Source: CBDFHF01 sp965247565
GTDB lineage: Bacteria; Pseudomonadota; Gammaproteobacteria; Methylococcales; Methylomonadaceae
NCBI GenBank assembly: GCA_965247565.1
Contig: CBDFHF010000001.1
Span: 248,001-312,000, forward strand
Direction: 5' to 3'
Length of the DNA stretch: 64,000 bases
The notes under the pieces were generated by a model. That model did no database searches and was not told the origin of the DNA. It saw nothing but the letters and a program-made list of their open reading frames with translations. The translations under genes were made by a program, and so were the position numbers. The first letter of the stretch is position 1. The number at the start of each line of letters is the position of its first letter. Shown here piece after piece: positions 48,124 through 56,269 of the stretch.

Positions 48124-49290
48124 TTACTTGGCAGTAGAGCGGTAATATTCAATGGCTGCTGCAACACCACTGCCGGGTTTAATATCAAAGCCGTTATCCA
48201 GTAAAGCCATTTCCACACCTGCAAAACAACCCAGCATGGACACATCGTTCATATCGCCAACATGGCCAATACGAAAGGCCTTGCCAGCAAGTTCTGATAA
48301 ACCGCCACCTAAGGAAATATTGTATTTGCTAAATGCGGTACTGATAACGTGTCGCGCATCTTTACCTTCCGGAACCATAACTGCGGTGACCGTATCAGAA
48401 GCAAAGCCGGGTTGAGCACATTCTTTTAGGCCCCAAGCAGCCACTGCACGGCGTGTACCCTCTGCCAAACGGTGATGGCGAGCATAAACATTTTCCATGC
48501 CTTCTTCCAGCAACATATCCAGGGCTTTACGTAATCCGTATAGAATTGGCAAAGCAGGTGTATACGGGGTATAGCCGTCTTTATTGGTATTGATTTGATC
48601 CTTCAAATCCAGAAAGCAACGCGGATAGGTACAAGTTTCCAACGCTTTCAAGGCTTTTTGGCTGAACGCTAAGAAAGCGCCGCCGGCAGGCATCATAAAG
48701 CCTTTTTGTGAGCCGCTAATAGCACCATCCACGCCCCATTCGTCCATGCGGAAATCCAGACTGGCGATAGAACTGACGCCATCGACAAATAGCAGGGCAG
48801 GGTGGTTGGCTGCGTTCAACGCTTTGCGGACGCCGCCGATGTCGCTGGTTACGCCTGTCGCAGTTTCATTATGGGTAGCTAACACTGCTTTAATGGTGTG
48901 GCCGGTGTCTTCTTTTAAACGCGCTTCCAATTTGTCCAAAGGAATGCCTTTGCCCCAAGTTTCTTGATGAATTTCCACATCAAAACCTAAACGTTTAGCC
49001 ATTTCACCCCAGAGATGGCTGAATTGACCAAACCGGTAGATTAATACTTTATCGCCGGGATTTAAGGTATTGGTTAAAGCGACTTCCCAACCGGCAGTAC
49101 CGGTTGCAGGAAAGATAAAGGCTTGACCCGTTTCGGTTTTGAAGATTTTTTTCAGATCTTGTAAAAGAGGCGTTAATAATTTTGGAAACACCGGAGAACG
49201 ATGGTCTTCCATTGTCACATGCATGGCATTAAGCACTTCGTTAGGTACGTTAGTGGGTCCGGGTATATATAGGTGGTTACGACCAGCCAT
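48124..49290 (-). CDS. sgaA: Serine-glyoxylate aminotransferase
   Basis: A 388-residue class V PLP aminotransferase that converts serine and glyoxylate to hydroxypyruvate and glycine in the serine cycle. The PLP-binding Lys is in AISGSQKGFMMPAGG. The N-terminus NHLYIPGPTNVPNEVL is characteristic. With hprA it forms a minus-strand pair; the other serine-cycle genes of the window lie on the plus strand 2.5 kb away. Confidence 0.93.
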   Translation of the reverse strand: MAGRNHLYIPGPTNVPNEVLNAMHVTMEDHRSPVFPKLLTPLLQDLKKIFKTETGQAFIFPATGTAGWEVALTNTLNPGDKVLIYRFGQFSHLWGEMAKRLGFDVEIHQETWGKGIPLDKLEARLKEDTGHTIKAVLATHNETATGVTSDIGGVRKALNAANHPALLFVDGVSSIASLDFRMDEWGVDGAISGSQKGFMMPAGGAFLAFSQKALKALETCTYPRCFLDLKDQINTNKDGYTPYTPALPILYGLRKALDMLLEEGMENVYARHHRLAEGTRRAVAAWGLKECAQPGFASDTVTAVMVPEGKDARHVISTAFSKYNISLGGGLSELAGKAFRIGHVGDMNDVSMLGCFAGVEMALLDNGFDIKPGSGVAAAIEYYRSTAK

Positions 49291-49470
49291 GAATTTGCCT
49301 CTTGGTTTGATTAAGAAATGAAATGATTTTTAAGAATGGTTGGGCATTAAAAATGCTAATGCCTAATGGCCGGAAATAATGACATAGGCATCGCCAATCA
49401 GCAAGATTAGATTGCGTTTGGTGCGGTAACTGCCTGATATTAAGCAGACTATCGCGATTAACCTAAGTAA

Positions 49471-49490
49471 GTGTCTGAAAATTTTACACA
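49471..49490 (+). promoter_or_regulatory. Candidate activator-binding motif upstream of the sigma-54 promoter
   Basis: GTGTCTGAAAATTTTACACA shares 16 of 20 positions, after shifting by one base, with the repeated motif at 51461-51480. It contains the near-dyad GTGT...ACAC and lies about 45-65 bp upstream of the promoter, a normal enhancer position. Confidence 0.45.
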
Positions 49491-49533
49491 TAATCTCTCT
49501 CTAAGCTTCTAATAAATAATAAAAATACATAAA

Positions 49534-49549
49534 TGGCTTGATTTTTGCT
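49534..49549 (+). promoter_or_regulatory. Sigma-54 (RpoN) promoter
   Basis: TGGCTTGATTTTTGCT matches the sigma-54 pattern TGGCAC-N5-TTGC, with GG and GC separated by exactly ten bases. It lies about 110 bp before the PEP-CTERM gene start. PEP-CTERM genes are often under sigma-54 and PrsK/PrsR control. Confidence 0.7.
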
Positions 49550-49659
49550 GAAAATAACAATGTTGCTTGGTCTGCTGCTATTTGGTTCGGCTATGGCAAT
49601 AATCTTAATGGCTAGTCTAGATGGCTTGCCCTTCAAAACTCAACACAAAGGAAATGCAA

Positions 49660-50358
49660 ATGAAATACACCAAGCACTTGTTAGCTGCTGGCTTATTGAT
49701 TAGTTTGAGCACGATGACTGCTCAAGCGGCTTTGTTAAGCCGTGGCGGTGGCACCATGTTTTACGATACCGTCGAAGATGTTACCTGGGTAACTGATGCC
49801 CATTTGTTCAAAACCCAAGCTGCTAGCGACCCTAGTTTAATTAGCACTATTATCGCAAATGTTGGCACTGTCTTGTATGGCAACGAACCCCATGTCTTAA
49901 CCACAAACGATTTTTATACTGATTTTGATAATAATGTTTTTGTTATGAGTTGGTTGGGAGCTCAGGCTTATGTGGAGAATCTTAATTACGGTGGTGTTAG
50001 TGACTGGCGCTTACCAATGGTTTCAACGTTGAATTGGGTGCCGGTGACCGGTGAATTTGCCAGTATATTTAACCCTGATAATGAAAGAGAACCTGGTGTT
50101 TCATTTTTAAACATGTATGGTTTTGGTGGTCCAGGTACTTGGGTGACCGGCACTTATGATCAAGAGTCTTTTTGGGTTGTAGACACCATGTTATATCAGT
50201 ATACACGTACTGTTGATCACGGTTTTCAACTTGCTGGTGGAGTATGGGCCGTCCGTGACGGTGATGTTGCCGCAGTACCCGTTCCGGCAGCTGCTTGGTT
50301 GTTTGGTAGTGCTTTGTTCGGCTTCGTGGGTTTAAAACAGCGTAATCGCATCGCTTAA
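49660..50358 (+). CDS. Secreted PEP-CTERM-type protein with DUF1566/Lcl-like domain
   Basis: The 232-residue protein starts at ATG 49660 (AAAGGAA upstream) with a signal peptide (LLAAGLLISLSTMTAQA). The middle has a DUF1566-type signature (NLNYGGVSDWRLPMVSTLN). The C-terminus is a PEP-CTERM sorting signal in its VPVPAAAWLFGSALFG form with a hydrophobic helix and basic tail (KQRNR). Such proteins are exported and cleaved by an exosortase (not in this window), often contributing to floc or exopolysaccharide matrix. IS1-family DNA lies 150 bp downstream. Confidence 0.88.
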   Translation: MKYTKHLLAAGLLISLSTMTAQAALLSRGGGTMFYDTVEDVTWVTDAHLFKTQAASDPSLISTIIANVGTVLYGNEPHVLTTNDFYTDFDNNVFVMSWLGAQAYVENLNYGGVSDWRLPMVSTLNWVPVTGEFASIFNPDNEREPGVSFLNMYGFGGPGTWVTGTYDQESFWVVDTMLYQYTRTVDHGFQLAGGVWAVRDGDVAAVPVPAAAWLFGSALFGFVGLKQRNRIA

Positions 50359-50567
50359 TTAGCGTTGAAGGGAGCTGCTAGTATGGCACTCCCTTCGTTT
50401 TTAACGCTCTGCACTTTGCTATTTTACGGAGCAAAGCTTTTCTAATGCAATCTAGAGATTGTCATAAAGCAAAAAGCTACGGTTTAGCCTGTTGCTATTA
50501 ATATTATTGGCATTGTTAAAATAATATAGTCTATATTTATTCAATTTACATTGGATGGGAGCTATGT

Positions 50568-51247
50568 ATGAATTGCCCAAAATGTGGTTCAGTTGACTGT
50601 ACTAAAGATGGCATTATAAAAGAAAGACAGCGGTATAAGTGCAAATCATGCGGCTATAGACATACTGTCAGCTATTTAGGAATCAGTCCCGCCATCAAGC
50701 GACAAGCTCTCCAGCTTTACCTTGAAGGGCTTGGTTTTCGTTCCATTGGCCGGTTTCTGAAATGCAGTCATGTTGCCGTATATAACTGGATCAAGGCGCA
50801 CGGCGAGTCAATTGAGTCAATTCGCTCTGCGGCGGGGGTTGATATTGTCGAAATGGATGAGATGCATACCTATATTGGTTCCAAAAAAACTATTGCTGGA
50901 TCTGGATTGCTGTTGATCGAAATGGGAAACGATTTCTCCACTGCGTTGTGGGTTCCCGCGACACCAAAACAGGACGAAAGCTCTGGAATGGCGTTAAAAA
51001 TAAAGACATAACCCAGGTTATGAGTGACTACTGGAGTCCGTATGAGAAATTCGTTCCGAAAGAGTTGCATACTCAATCAAAAGCCGAAACCTATACGGTA
51101 GAGGGATATAACAGCTTGTGCAGACATTTTCTTGCTCGGTTACGCCGAAAGTCTAAATGCTATAGCAAGAGCCAAGACATGCTGAAATATTCTGTCATGC
51201 TTTTGATGTTGAAATGGAATGGTGAACTAGACGCTATACTTAATTAA
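50568..51247 (+). CDS. IS1-family transposase, likely made by -1 frameshift
   Basis: Frame 0 begins MNCPKCGSVDCTKDGIIKE, a zinc-ribbon (CPKC...CKSCGYRH) plus helix-turn-helix (SIGRFLKCSHVAVYNWIKAH), and reaches IVEMDEMHTYIGSKK. The -1 frame then supplies NYCWIWIAVDRNGKRFLHC, GSRDTKTGRKLW and the rest of the catalytic domain to 51247. The shift occurs at a run of seven A at 50883-50889. With one -1 slip the protein is about 226 residues and complete. IS1 itself uses a -1 frameshift on an A-run, so this may be programmed; an indel mutation is the alternative. Confidence 0.82.
50883..50890 (+). other. Candidate programmed -1 frameshift site (A7C)
   Basis: AAAAAAAC is read as AAA-AAA-ACT in frame 0; slipping back one base gives AAA-AAA-AAC-TAT-TGC and restores the conserved KKNYCWIWIAVDR segment. 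This resembles the A6C slippery site of IS1. Confidence 0.65.
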
Positions 51248-51310
51248 CAATGCCATATTATTTATATAAAACATTACCCGATACTAAATCATCTTGATTT
51301 GGGCTCGCTA

Positions 51311-51330
51311 AACTGTCAGTAAAATTTACA
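51311..51330 (+). repeat. Repeated intergenic motif, copy 1
   Basis: AACTGTCAGTAAAATTTACA differs by one base from copy 2, 150 bp downstream. Similarity extends a further ten bases on the right (about 7 of 10). It is related to the motif upstream of the PEP-CTERM gene. Confidence 0.7.
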
Positions 51331-51460
51331 AGTTGTAGCGACTGTTAATGACCAATTTCAGAGCCAAATCAGTGCAATTTGTTAGTTATGATGACAAGGT
51401 CATTTAAACACAAATAAAGCCAACACTTAGAAGTTACATAAGCTGTCTATAGTGCGCAAA

Positions 51461-51480
51461 ACTGTCAATAAAATTTACAC
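51461..51480 (+). repeat. Repeated intergenic motif, copy 2
   Basis: AACTGTCAATAAAATTTACA; the following CAT also matches the motif at 49471-49490, linking all three copies. Confidence 0.7.
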
Positions 51481-51783
51481 ATTTTAGTCTTCCTTAACTG
51501 AGCCCAGCTTTAGGCTATGCTTAAATAAACTAACAGTAAAATAGCCATTGAGCATGTTGTATGAATGCACTGTAACCGCTAATCGAAAACCACAACTGCA
51601 AGCTAAATTTCTCATATTGTTGGTAATACCAAGTTAAGGACAAGGTATCAATTGACTTTAGCCCCCCTGAAAGTAAAATGTGCGGCTAATTTACGTCCGT
51701 TAAAAGCGGGTTGTAACAGATCAAGCGCTGAGTTTTTCAGAGCCCTTCCGATAGTTAATTATTGCAAAGTTAGGAATGTTCAA

Positions 51784-52734
51784 ATGAGTCACACCTTATA
51801 TACAGCGTCTGTGCAACGTGTTCAGCGTTGTGAACTGGCTGTTCCCGGTTCCAGTCCTGAAATGTTCGAAAAAGCATTGAAAAGTGGTGCAGACTTCATT
51901 TTTCTGGATCTTGAAGACGCGGTTGCGCCGGACGACAAACTGCAAGCCCGTAAAAATATCATTCAAGCGATTAACGATCTGGATTGGAAAGGTCACGGTA
52001 TTACTGTTTCTGTGCGTATCAATGGCCTGGACACCCAATACATGGTGCGCGATTTGGTGGACTTGGTCGAACAATGCGGCGCGAAACTGGAAACCATTTT
52101 AATTCCAAAAGTGGGTGTGTATTCGGATGTGTACATGGTGGAAGCGATGCTTAACCAACTGGAAATGCAGCAAGGCTTAAAAAATAAGATCGGCATTGAA
52201 GCCTTGATCGAAACTGCGCTAGGTATGGCCAATGTGGAAGATATTGCCCGTAATGGCGCGGCCGGTCGTTTGGAAGCCTTGCATTTCGGTGTGGCCGATT
52301 ACGCCGCCAGCAACCGGGCTAGAACTACCAATATCGGCGGTTTAAATCCGGATTATCCCGGCGACCAATGGCATGCTGCAATTAGCCGCATGACTGTAGC
52401 TTGCCGTGCTTTCGGTTTACGGCCTATCGATGGCCCGTTTGGTGATATTAAAGATCCAGAGGGTTATCAATTGGCGGCCAGAAGGGCTGCGGCTTTAGGT
52501 TGTGAGGGCAAATGGGCCATCCATCCTTCACAAGTTTCCTTGGCTAACGAGGTGTTTACGCCGCCGGAAAAAGAAATCGAAAAGGCCAAACGCATCTTGG
52601 CTGCACTCAAAGAAGCGGCTGCCCAAGGCAAGGGTGCTGCAGCACTGGATGGTCGCTTAATTGATGCGGCTTCCGAAAAAATGGCCAACAATGTGGTTAA
52701 AGCTGCTGAAGCCATTGCCGCTAAGACTAAATAA
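51784..52734 (+). CDS. mclA: Malyl-CoA lyase
   Basis: This CitE-like TIM-barrel enzyme cleaves malyl-CoA to glyoxylate and acetyl-CoA in the serine cycle. ATG 51784 (MSHTLYTASVQRVQRCELAV) follows AGGA and gives 316 residues. Conserved motifs: DFIFLDLEDAVAPDDK, LETILIPKVG, IGIEALIETALGM and WAIHPSQVSLAN. The two following genes make malyl-CoA, so all three form an operon. Confidence 0.93.
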   Translation: MSHTLYTASVQRVQRCELAVPGSSPEMFEKALKSGADFIFLDLEDAVAPDDKLQARKNIIQAINDLDWKGHGITVSVRINGLDTQYMVRDLVDLVEQCGAKLETILIPKVGVYSDVYMVEAMLNQLEMQQGLKNKIGIEALIETALGMANVEDIARNGAAGRLEALHFGVADYAASNRARTTNIGGLNPDYPGDQWHAAISRMTVACRAFGLRPIDGPFGDIKDPEGYQLAARRAAALGCEGKWAIHPSQVSLANEVFTPPEKEIEKAKRILAALKEAAAQGKGAAALDGRLIDAASEKMANNVVKAAEAIAAKTK

Positions 52735-52758
52735 CAACAGAACTCAAGAGGAGACGCT

Positions 52759-53952
52759 GTGGATATTCATGAGTATCAAGCGAAAGAGATATTAAGCGGC
52801 TACGGCATTAAGATTGCCGAAGGCGGTTTGGCTTACAGCCCTGAAGATGCTGTGCAACGAGCTAGAGAAATCGGCGGCAATGTGTGGGCGGTGAAAGCGC
52901 AGATTCATTCCGGTGCGCGCGGCAAAGCCGGCGGCATTAAGATCTGTAAAACTCACGATGAAGTGGAAACCGCTGCCGAAGCTTTATTAGGTAAACGCTT
53001 GGTGACTCATCAAACCGGGCCGGCCGGTAAAGTTTGCGGCAGATTGTATGTCGAATCCGGCACCGATATTGCCAAAGAATTGTATTTTTGCTTTTTAGTC
53101 GATCGCAGCTCTGAACGCATCGTTATGGTTGGTTCCGCGCAAGGCGGTATGGACATCGAAGAGCTGGCGGCGACCAACCCTGAAGCTATCACCAAAATTT
53201 ACATTGAACCTGCGGTAGGATTGCAAGATTTTCAAGCCCGGGAAATGGCGTTTGCGCTAGGTTTGGAACCTAGTATTATGAGTCATGCCGTCAAAACCAT
53301 TCGCGGTTGCTATCGCGCCTTGCGTGATCTGGATGCCAACATGATTGAAATCAATCCGTTGGTGATTACTGGCACCGGCGAATTAGTGGCTTTGGATGCC
53401 AAGATGGGCTTCGATGAAAACGCTTTATTCCGGCAGTCCAAAATTTCCGAATTACGCGATAAATCCCAGGAAGATCCTCGGGAAATGGCCGCTGCGGATC
53501 GTGGTTTAAGCTATGTGGGCTTAGACGGCGACATCGGCTGTATGATTAATGGTGCAGGTTTGGCCATGGCCACTATGGACATGATTAAACTGGCCGGCGG
53601 CGAGCCAGCCAACTTTCTGGACGTAGGCGGCGGCGCTTCCGCAGAACGTACCGAAAAAGCCTTTCGCTTAGTATTGGCCGACAAAAATGTCAAAGCCATG
53701 CTGGTCAATATTTTTGCCGGTATCAACCGTTGCGACTGGATCGCCGAAGGCGTAGTGCATGCGGTGAAAAAAATCGACATGCAGATTCCGTTGATTGTCA
53801 GACTATCCGGCACCAACGTCGAAGAGGGTCAACGCATCATCGCTGAAAGCGGTTTACCAATTATTACTGCATCTACCTTAGCAGAAGCAGCCGAAAAAGC
53901 GGTGCAAGCACGCAATGCAGTGGTTGCCAAAGAAGAAGCGGCAGGAGCATAA
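52759..53952 (+). CDS. mtkA: Malate-CoA ligase (malate thiokinase) beta subunit
   Basis: A 397-residue ATP-grasp protein related to succinyl-CoA synthetase beta; with MtkB it makes malyl-CoA from malate, CoA and ATP. GTG start at 52759, preceded by AAGAGGAG. Motifs: MDIHEYQAKEILSGYGIKIA, ANMIEINPLVITGTGELVAL, INGAGLAMATMD and NFLDVGGGASAE. Location next to malyl-CoA lyase favours malate over succinate as substrate. It stops two bases before mtkB. Confidence 0.92.
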   Translation: MDIHEYQAKEILSGYGIKIAEGGLAYSPEDAVQRAREIGGNVWAVKAQIHSGARGKAGGIKICKTHDEVETAAEALLGKRLVTHQTGPAGKVCGRLYVESGTDIAKELYFCFLVDRSSERIVMVGSAQGGMDIEELAATNPEAITKIYIEPAVGLQDFQAREMAFALGLEPSIMSHAVKTIRGCYRALRDLDANMIEINPLVITGTGELVALDAKMGFDENALFRQSKISELRDKSQEDPREMAAADRGLSYVGLDGDIGCMINGAGLAMATMDMIKLAGGEPANFLDVGGGASAERTEKAFRLVLADKNVKAMLVNIFAGINRCDWIAEGVVHAVKKIDMQIPLIVRLSGTNVEEGQRIIAESGLPIITASTLAEAAEKAVQARNAVVAKEEAAGA

Positions 53953-53954
53953 CT

Positions 53955-54842
53955 ATGGCAATTTTTATTAACGAATCCACGCGCATCATCGTGCAAGGTT
54001 TTACCGGCAAAATCGGTTCTTTTCATGCGCAGGATATGATTAATTACGGCTCCAAAGTGGTCGGTGGTATCACCCCCGGCAAAGGCGGACAAACCCATCT
54101 GGGCTTGCCGGTATTCAACACCGTCAAAGAAGCCGTACAACAAGCCGGCGCCGAAGCCAGCATCATCTTTGTGCCGCCCGCATTTGCCGCTGACTCGATC
54201 ATGGAAGCCGCCGATGCCGGTATTAAATATTGTGTAGCCATTACTGACGGCATTCCTACTCAAGACATGATGACTGTAAAAAACTTTCTGCGCCGTTTCC
54301 CTGTTGGGGAGCGCATGATATTGACCGGCCCGAACTGTGCTGGCACCATCAGTCCAGGTCGATCCATGTTAGGCATTATGCCCGGTCATATCTACAAACA
54401 AGGCAACGTGGGCATTGTGGGACGTTCCGGGACTTTAGGATACGAAGCGGCTGATCAAATGAAAGCCTTAGGCATTGGCGTTTCCACGTCGGTAGGTATT
54501 GGCGGCGATCCTATCAACGGTAGTTCACATCGGGATATTCTTGAGCACTTTGAACGAGACCCTGAAACTAAAGTCGTTGTTATGATTGGTGAAATCGGCG
54601 GACCACAAGAGGTTGAAGCTGGCTTGTTTGCCAAAGAAAATATGAGCAAACCCGTCGTTGCCTACATTGCGGGATTAACTGCGCCGGAAGGACGCCGCAT
54701 GGGGCATGCCGGAGCTATTATTTCTTCAGCCGATGAAGGTGCTGCCGAAAAAGTTGCCAGATTACGGGAGTTGGGTGTGACTATTGCGCCAACCCCGTCG
54801 GCTATGGGCGAAACTGTGGCAGCAGTGTTAGCCAAGTTGTAA
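53955..54842 (+). CDS. mtkB: Malate-CoA ligase (malate thiokinase) alpha subunit
   Basis: The 295-residue CoA-binding subunit. An N-terminal Rossmann domain (TRIIVQGFTGKIGSFHAQDM) leads to the GPNCAGTISPG loop, and the phosphohistidine lies in GHAGAIISSADEGA near residue 249. It closely follows mtkA, with TAACT-ATG spacing, and completes the mcl-mtkA-mtkB set. Confidence 0.93.
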   Translation: MAIFINESTRIIVQGFTGKIGSFHAQDMINYGSKVVGGITPGKGGQTHLGLPVFNTVKEAVQQAGAEASIIFVPPAFAADSIMEAADAGIKYCVAITDGIPTQDMMTVKNFLRRFPVGERMILTGPNCAGTISPGRSMLGIMPGHIYKQGNVGIVGRSGTLGYEAADQMKALGIGVSTSVGIGGDPINGSSHRDILEHFERDPETKVVVMIGEIGGPQEVEAGLFAKENMSKPVVAYIAGLTAPEGRRMGHAGAIISSADEGAAEKVARLRELGVTIAPTPSAMGETVAAVLAKL

Positions 54843-54888
54843 TCGTTTGTTAATTTTGACTATGCCAGATAATTAAAACGTAGCATCG

Positions 54889-55278
54889 ATGAGCAATAAA
54901 AAGCCAAATTTCTCTATAAAAATATTACTGCCCCTTCTATGGGGTAGCGGTTTGGTTTTTTCTGCGCCACTGTTTGCTCACGCCATTATGGTTAGATCCC
55001 AGCCGGCCAAGGATGCTACTTTAACAGAGTCACCCAAGCAAGTTGATGTATGGTTTAACGATAAGGTGGGTAGCGAACACAAAGCACTAGCTGTCATCGA
55101 TAGCAAAGGCAATCGTCTTGATAATCAAGATGTGACGCAGGAAACTTTTGATGCCTCGCATCTTTATTCCACTCTGCAACCGTTGGTGCCAGGAACTTAC
55201 ACCGTGCGCTATCGTGTGGTTTCTGCAGATACACATATCGTTACCGGTAAATTTCAATTTTCTGTTAAAGCACCATGA
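54889..55278 (+). CDS. CopC-domain periplasmic copper-resistance-like protein
   Basis: A 129-residue protein with a signal peptide (ILLPLLWGSGLVFSAPLFA) cleaved before His, giving the N-terminal His of CopC copper sites (HAIMVRSQPAKDATL). The domain continues with VDVWFNDKVGSEHKALAV and YRVVSADTHIVTGKFQF, where the final D-x-H is the other copper ligand. Copper handling suits a methanotroph. No CopD partner follows; instead a lipoprotein gene overlaps its stop. Confidence 0.88.
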   Translation: MSNKKPNFSIKILLPLLWGSGLVFSAPLFAHAIMVRSQPAKDATLTESPKQVDVWFNDKVGSEHKALAVIDSKGNRLDNQDVTQETFDASHLYSTLQPLVPGTYTVRYRVVSADTHIVTGKFQFSVKAP

Positions 55279-55928
55279 ATATTAAATCAGGTTATTTTTT
55301 AGTGCTTGCCAGTTTTTTAATGATTGGCGTCTCCCTGGTTGGTTGTGACAAGTTCTCTAGCAAACCGCAGATAGAGGATATTAACAGTGTGGGTTGTCTA
55401 ATAACCAACGATTTCTATGCTGTTCATTTCAGTGCTTACTTAAAGCCACAAAATACGCAAAATGCATGGGAAGGCGATAAAAAAGCGTTGCTAACACCTT
55501 ATTGTCAAGAGCTACCAACACCAGGAAAAGCTTTTTTTGCCGCGGATTTAATTGATCGCGATATAAGAAAAACACCCATTGGCATACGCATCGTGGAAAT
55601 AGAAAAAACTGAAGAAAAGGTTGATGATTTTAAAGAAATCCGCACGATTTCAGAGGTAGAACCCAAGCTATATCCTCGTGGCGTCGTTGAAGCTCAAGCA
55701 GACATTGATAAAAACGGCGATTATATCTTAACGCTCATCATCGGTGGTGAGGAAGCGCTGTCAGCAGAGGACAGGCTTAAGATCCCATTTCATGTGGGCG
55801 GCAATTTATTTGGTTTGTCCAGACAAAATCTGATCTTGATTGCTAGCGTTCTCGGTGGTTTCATGTTCGCTGGCTTGGGTTTGTTTTTTTACTTTCATAG
55901 AAAACGTAAGTTGGCTGCTCGGTCATGA
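55275..55928 (+). CDS. Putative lipoprotein with C-terminal membrane anchor
   Basis: A 217-residue protein. The N-terminus (VLASFLMIGVSLVGCDKF) has a lipobox-like LVGC; a C-terminal membrane helix (LILIASVLGGFMFAGLGLFF) is followed by a basic tail (HRKRKLAAR). The domain between is not recognised. It overlaps the CopC-like gene as ATGA, so the two are probably co-expressed and may share a role in copper or envelope function. Confidence 0.72.
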   Translation: MNIKSGYFLVLASFLMIGVSLVGCDKFSSKPQIEDINSVGCLITNDFYAVHFSAYLKPQNTQNAWEGDKKALLTPYCQELPTPGKAFFAADLIDRDIRKTPIGIRIVEIEKTEEKVDDFKEIRTISEVEPKLYPRGVVEAQADIDKNGDYILTLIIGGEEALSAEDRLKIPFHVGGNLFGLSRQNLILIASVLGGFMFAGLGLFFYFHRKRKLAARS

Positions 55929-56269
55929 ACGTAATGTAGGCTATTGGGTTTAACATCAAACCATTTCGATCAATGGACTTGGAGTAATTGATTCGAAAAC
56001 ACTGCGTTGAAAATCTTGGCATTCGCCACAGGCACACAGACTGGCCCCTTATGGAAATAGCTATCAGATGTTTATAAACTCATCGGAAGATAATGAGTCC
56101 ATTAAGGTCTGTTGTTGGAAACCGGGTTTAAACTCCATATCGTGAGTTCTTTGCTTAGCGTCGAACTGATACCGAGCTGTAATAATGGAATGGACGCCCA
56201 CTTTTCTAAGTGGTATTTATGAAACAGAATTTTTATTTGAATTCATTTTTATCAAAGAGGGTTGCCAAC
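55929..56269. other. Intergenic stretch before the IS110-family transposase
   Basis: The first 260 bp hold nothing recognised. The inverted-repeat arm ATGGACGCCCAC (56190-56201) marks the approximate left end of the IS. Confidence 0.5.

Larger units (their letters stand above)
49291..49659. other. Intergenic regulatory region upstream of the PEP-CTERM gene
   Basis: A 369-bp divergent region between sgaA and the PEP-CTERM gene. It contains the upstream motif at 49471-49490 and the sigma-54-like promoter at 49534-49549. The sgaA promoter must also lie here. Confidence 0.6.
50509..51254 (+). mobile_element. IS1-family insertion sequence, apparently recent
   Basis: The element is 746 bp, close to the 768 bp of IS1. 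Ends are inverted repeats GGCATTGTTAA (50509-50519) and TTAACAATGCC (51244-51254). An exact 8-bp direct repeat ATATTATT flanks it (50501-50508 and 51255-51262), the duplication size expected for IS1. Intact ends and duplication indicate recent insertion. Confidence 0.92.
51255..51783. other. Long intergenic region upstream of the malyl-CoA lyase gene
   Basis: A 529-bp non-coding region containing two copies of a 20-bp motif (51311-51330 and 51461-51480). It must carry the promoter of the mcl-mtkA-mtkB operon, but no -10/-35 pair stands out. Confidence 0.5.
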
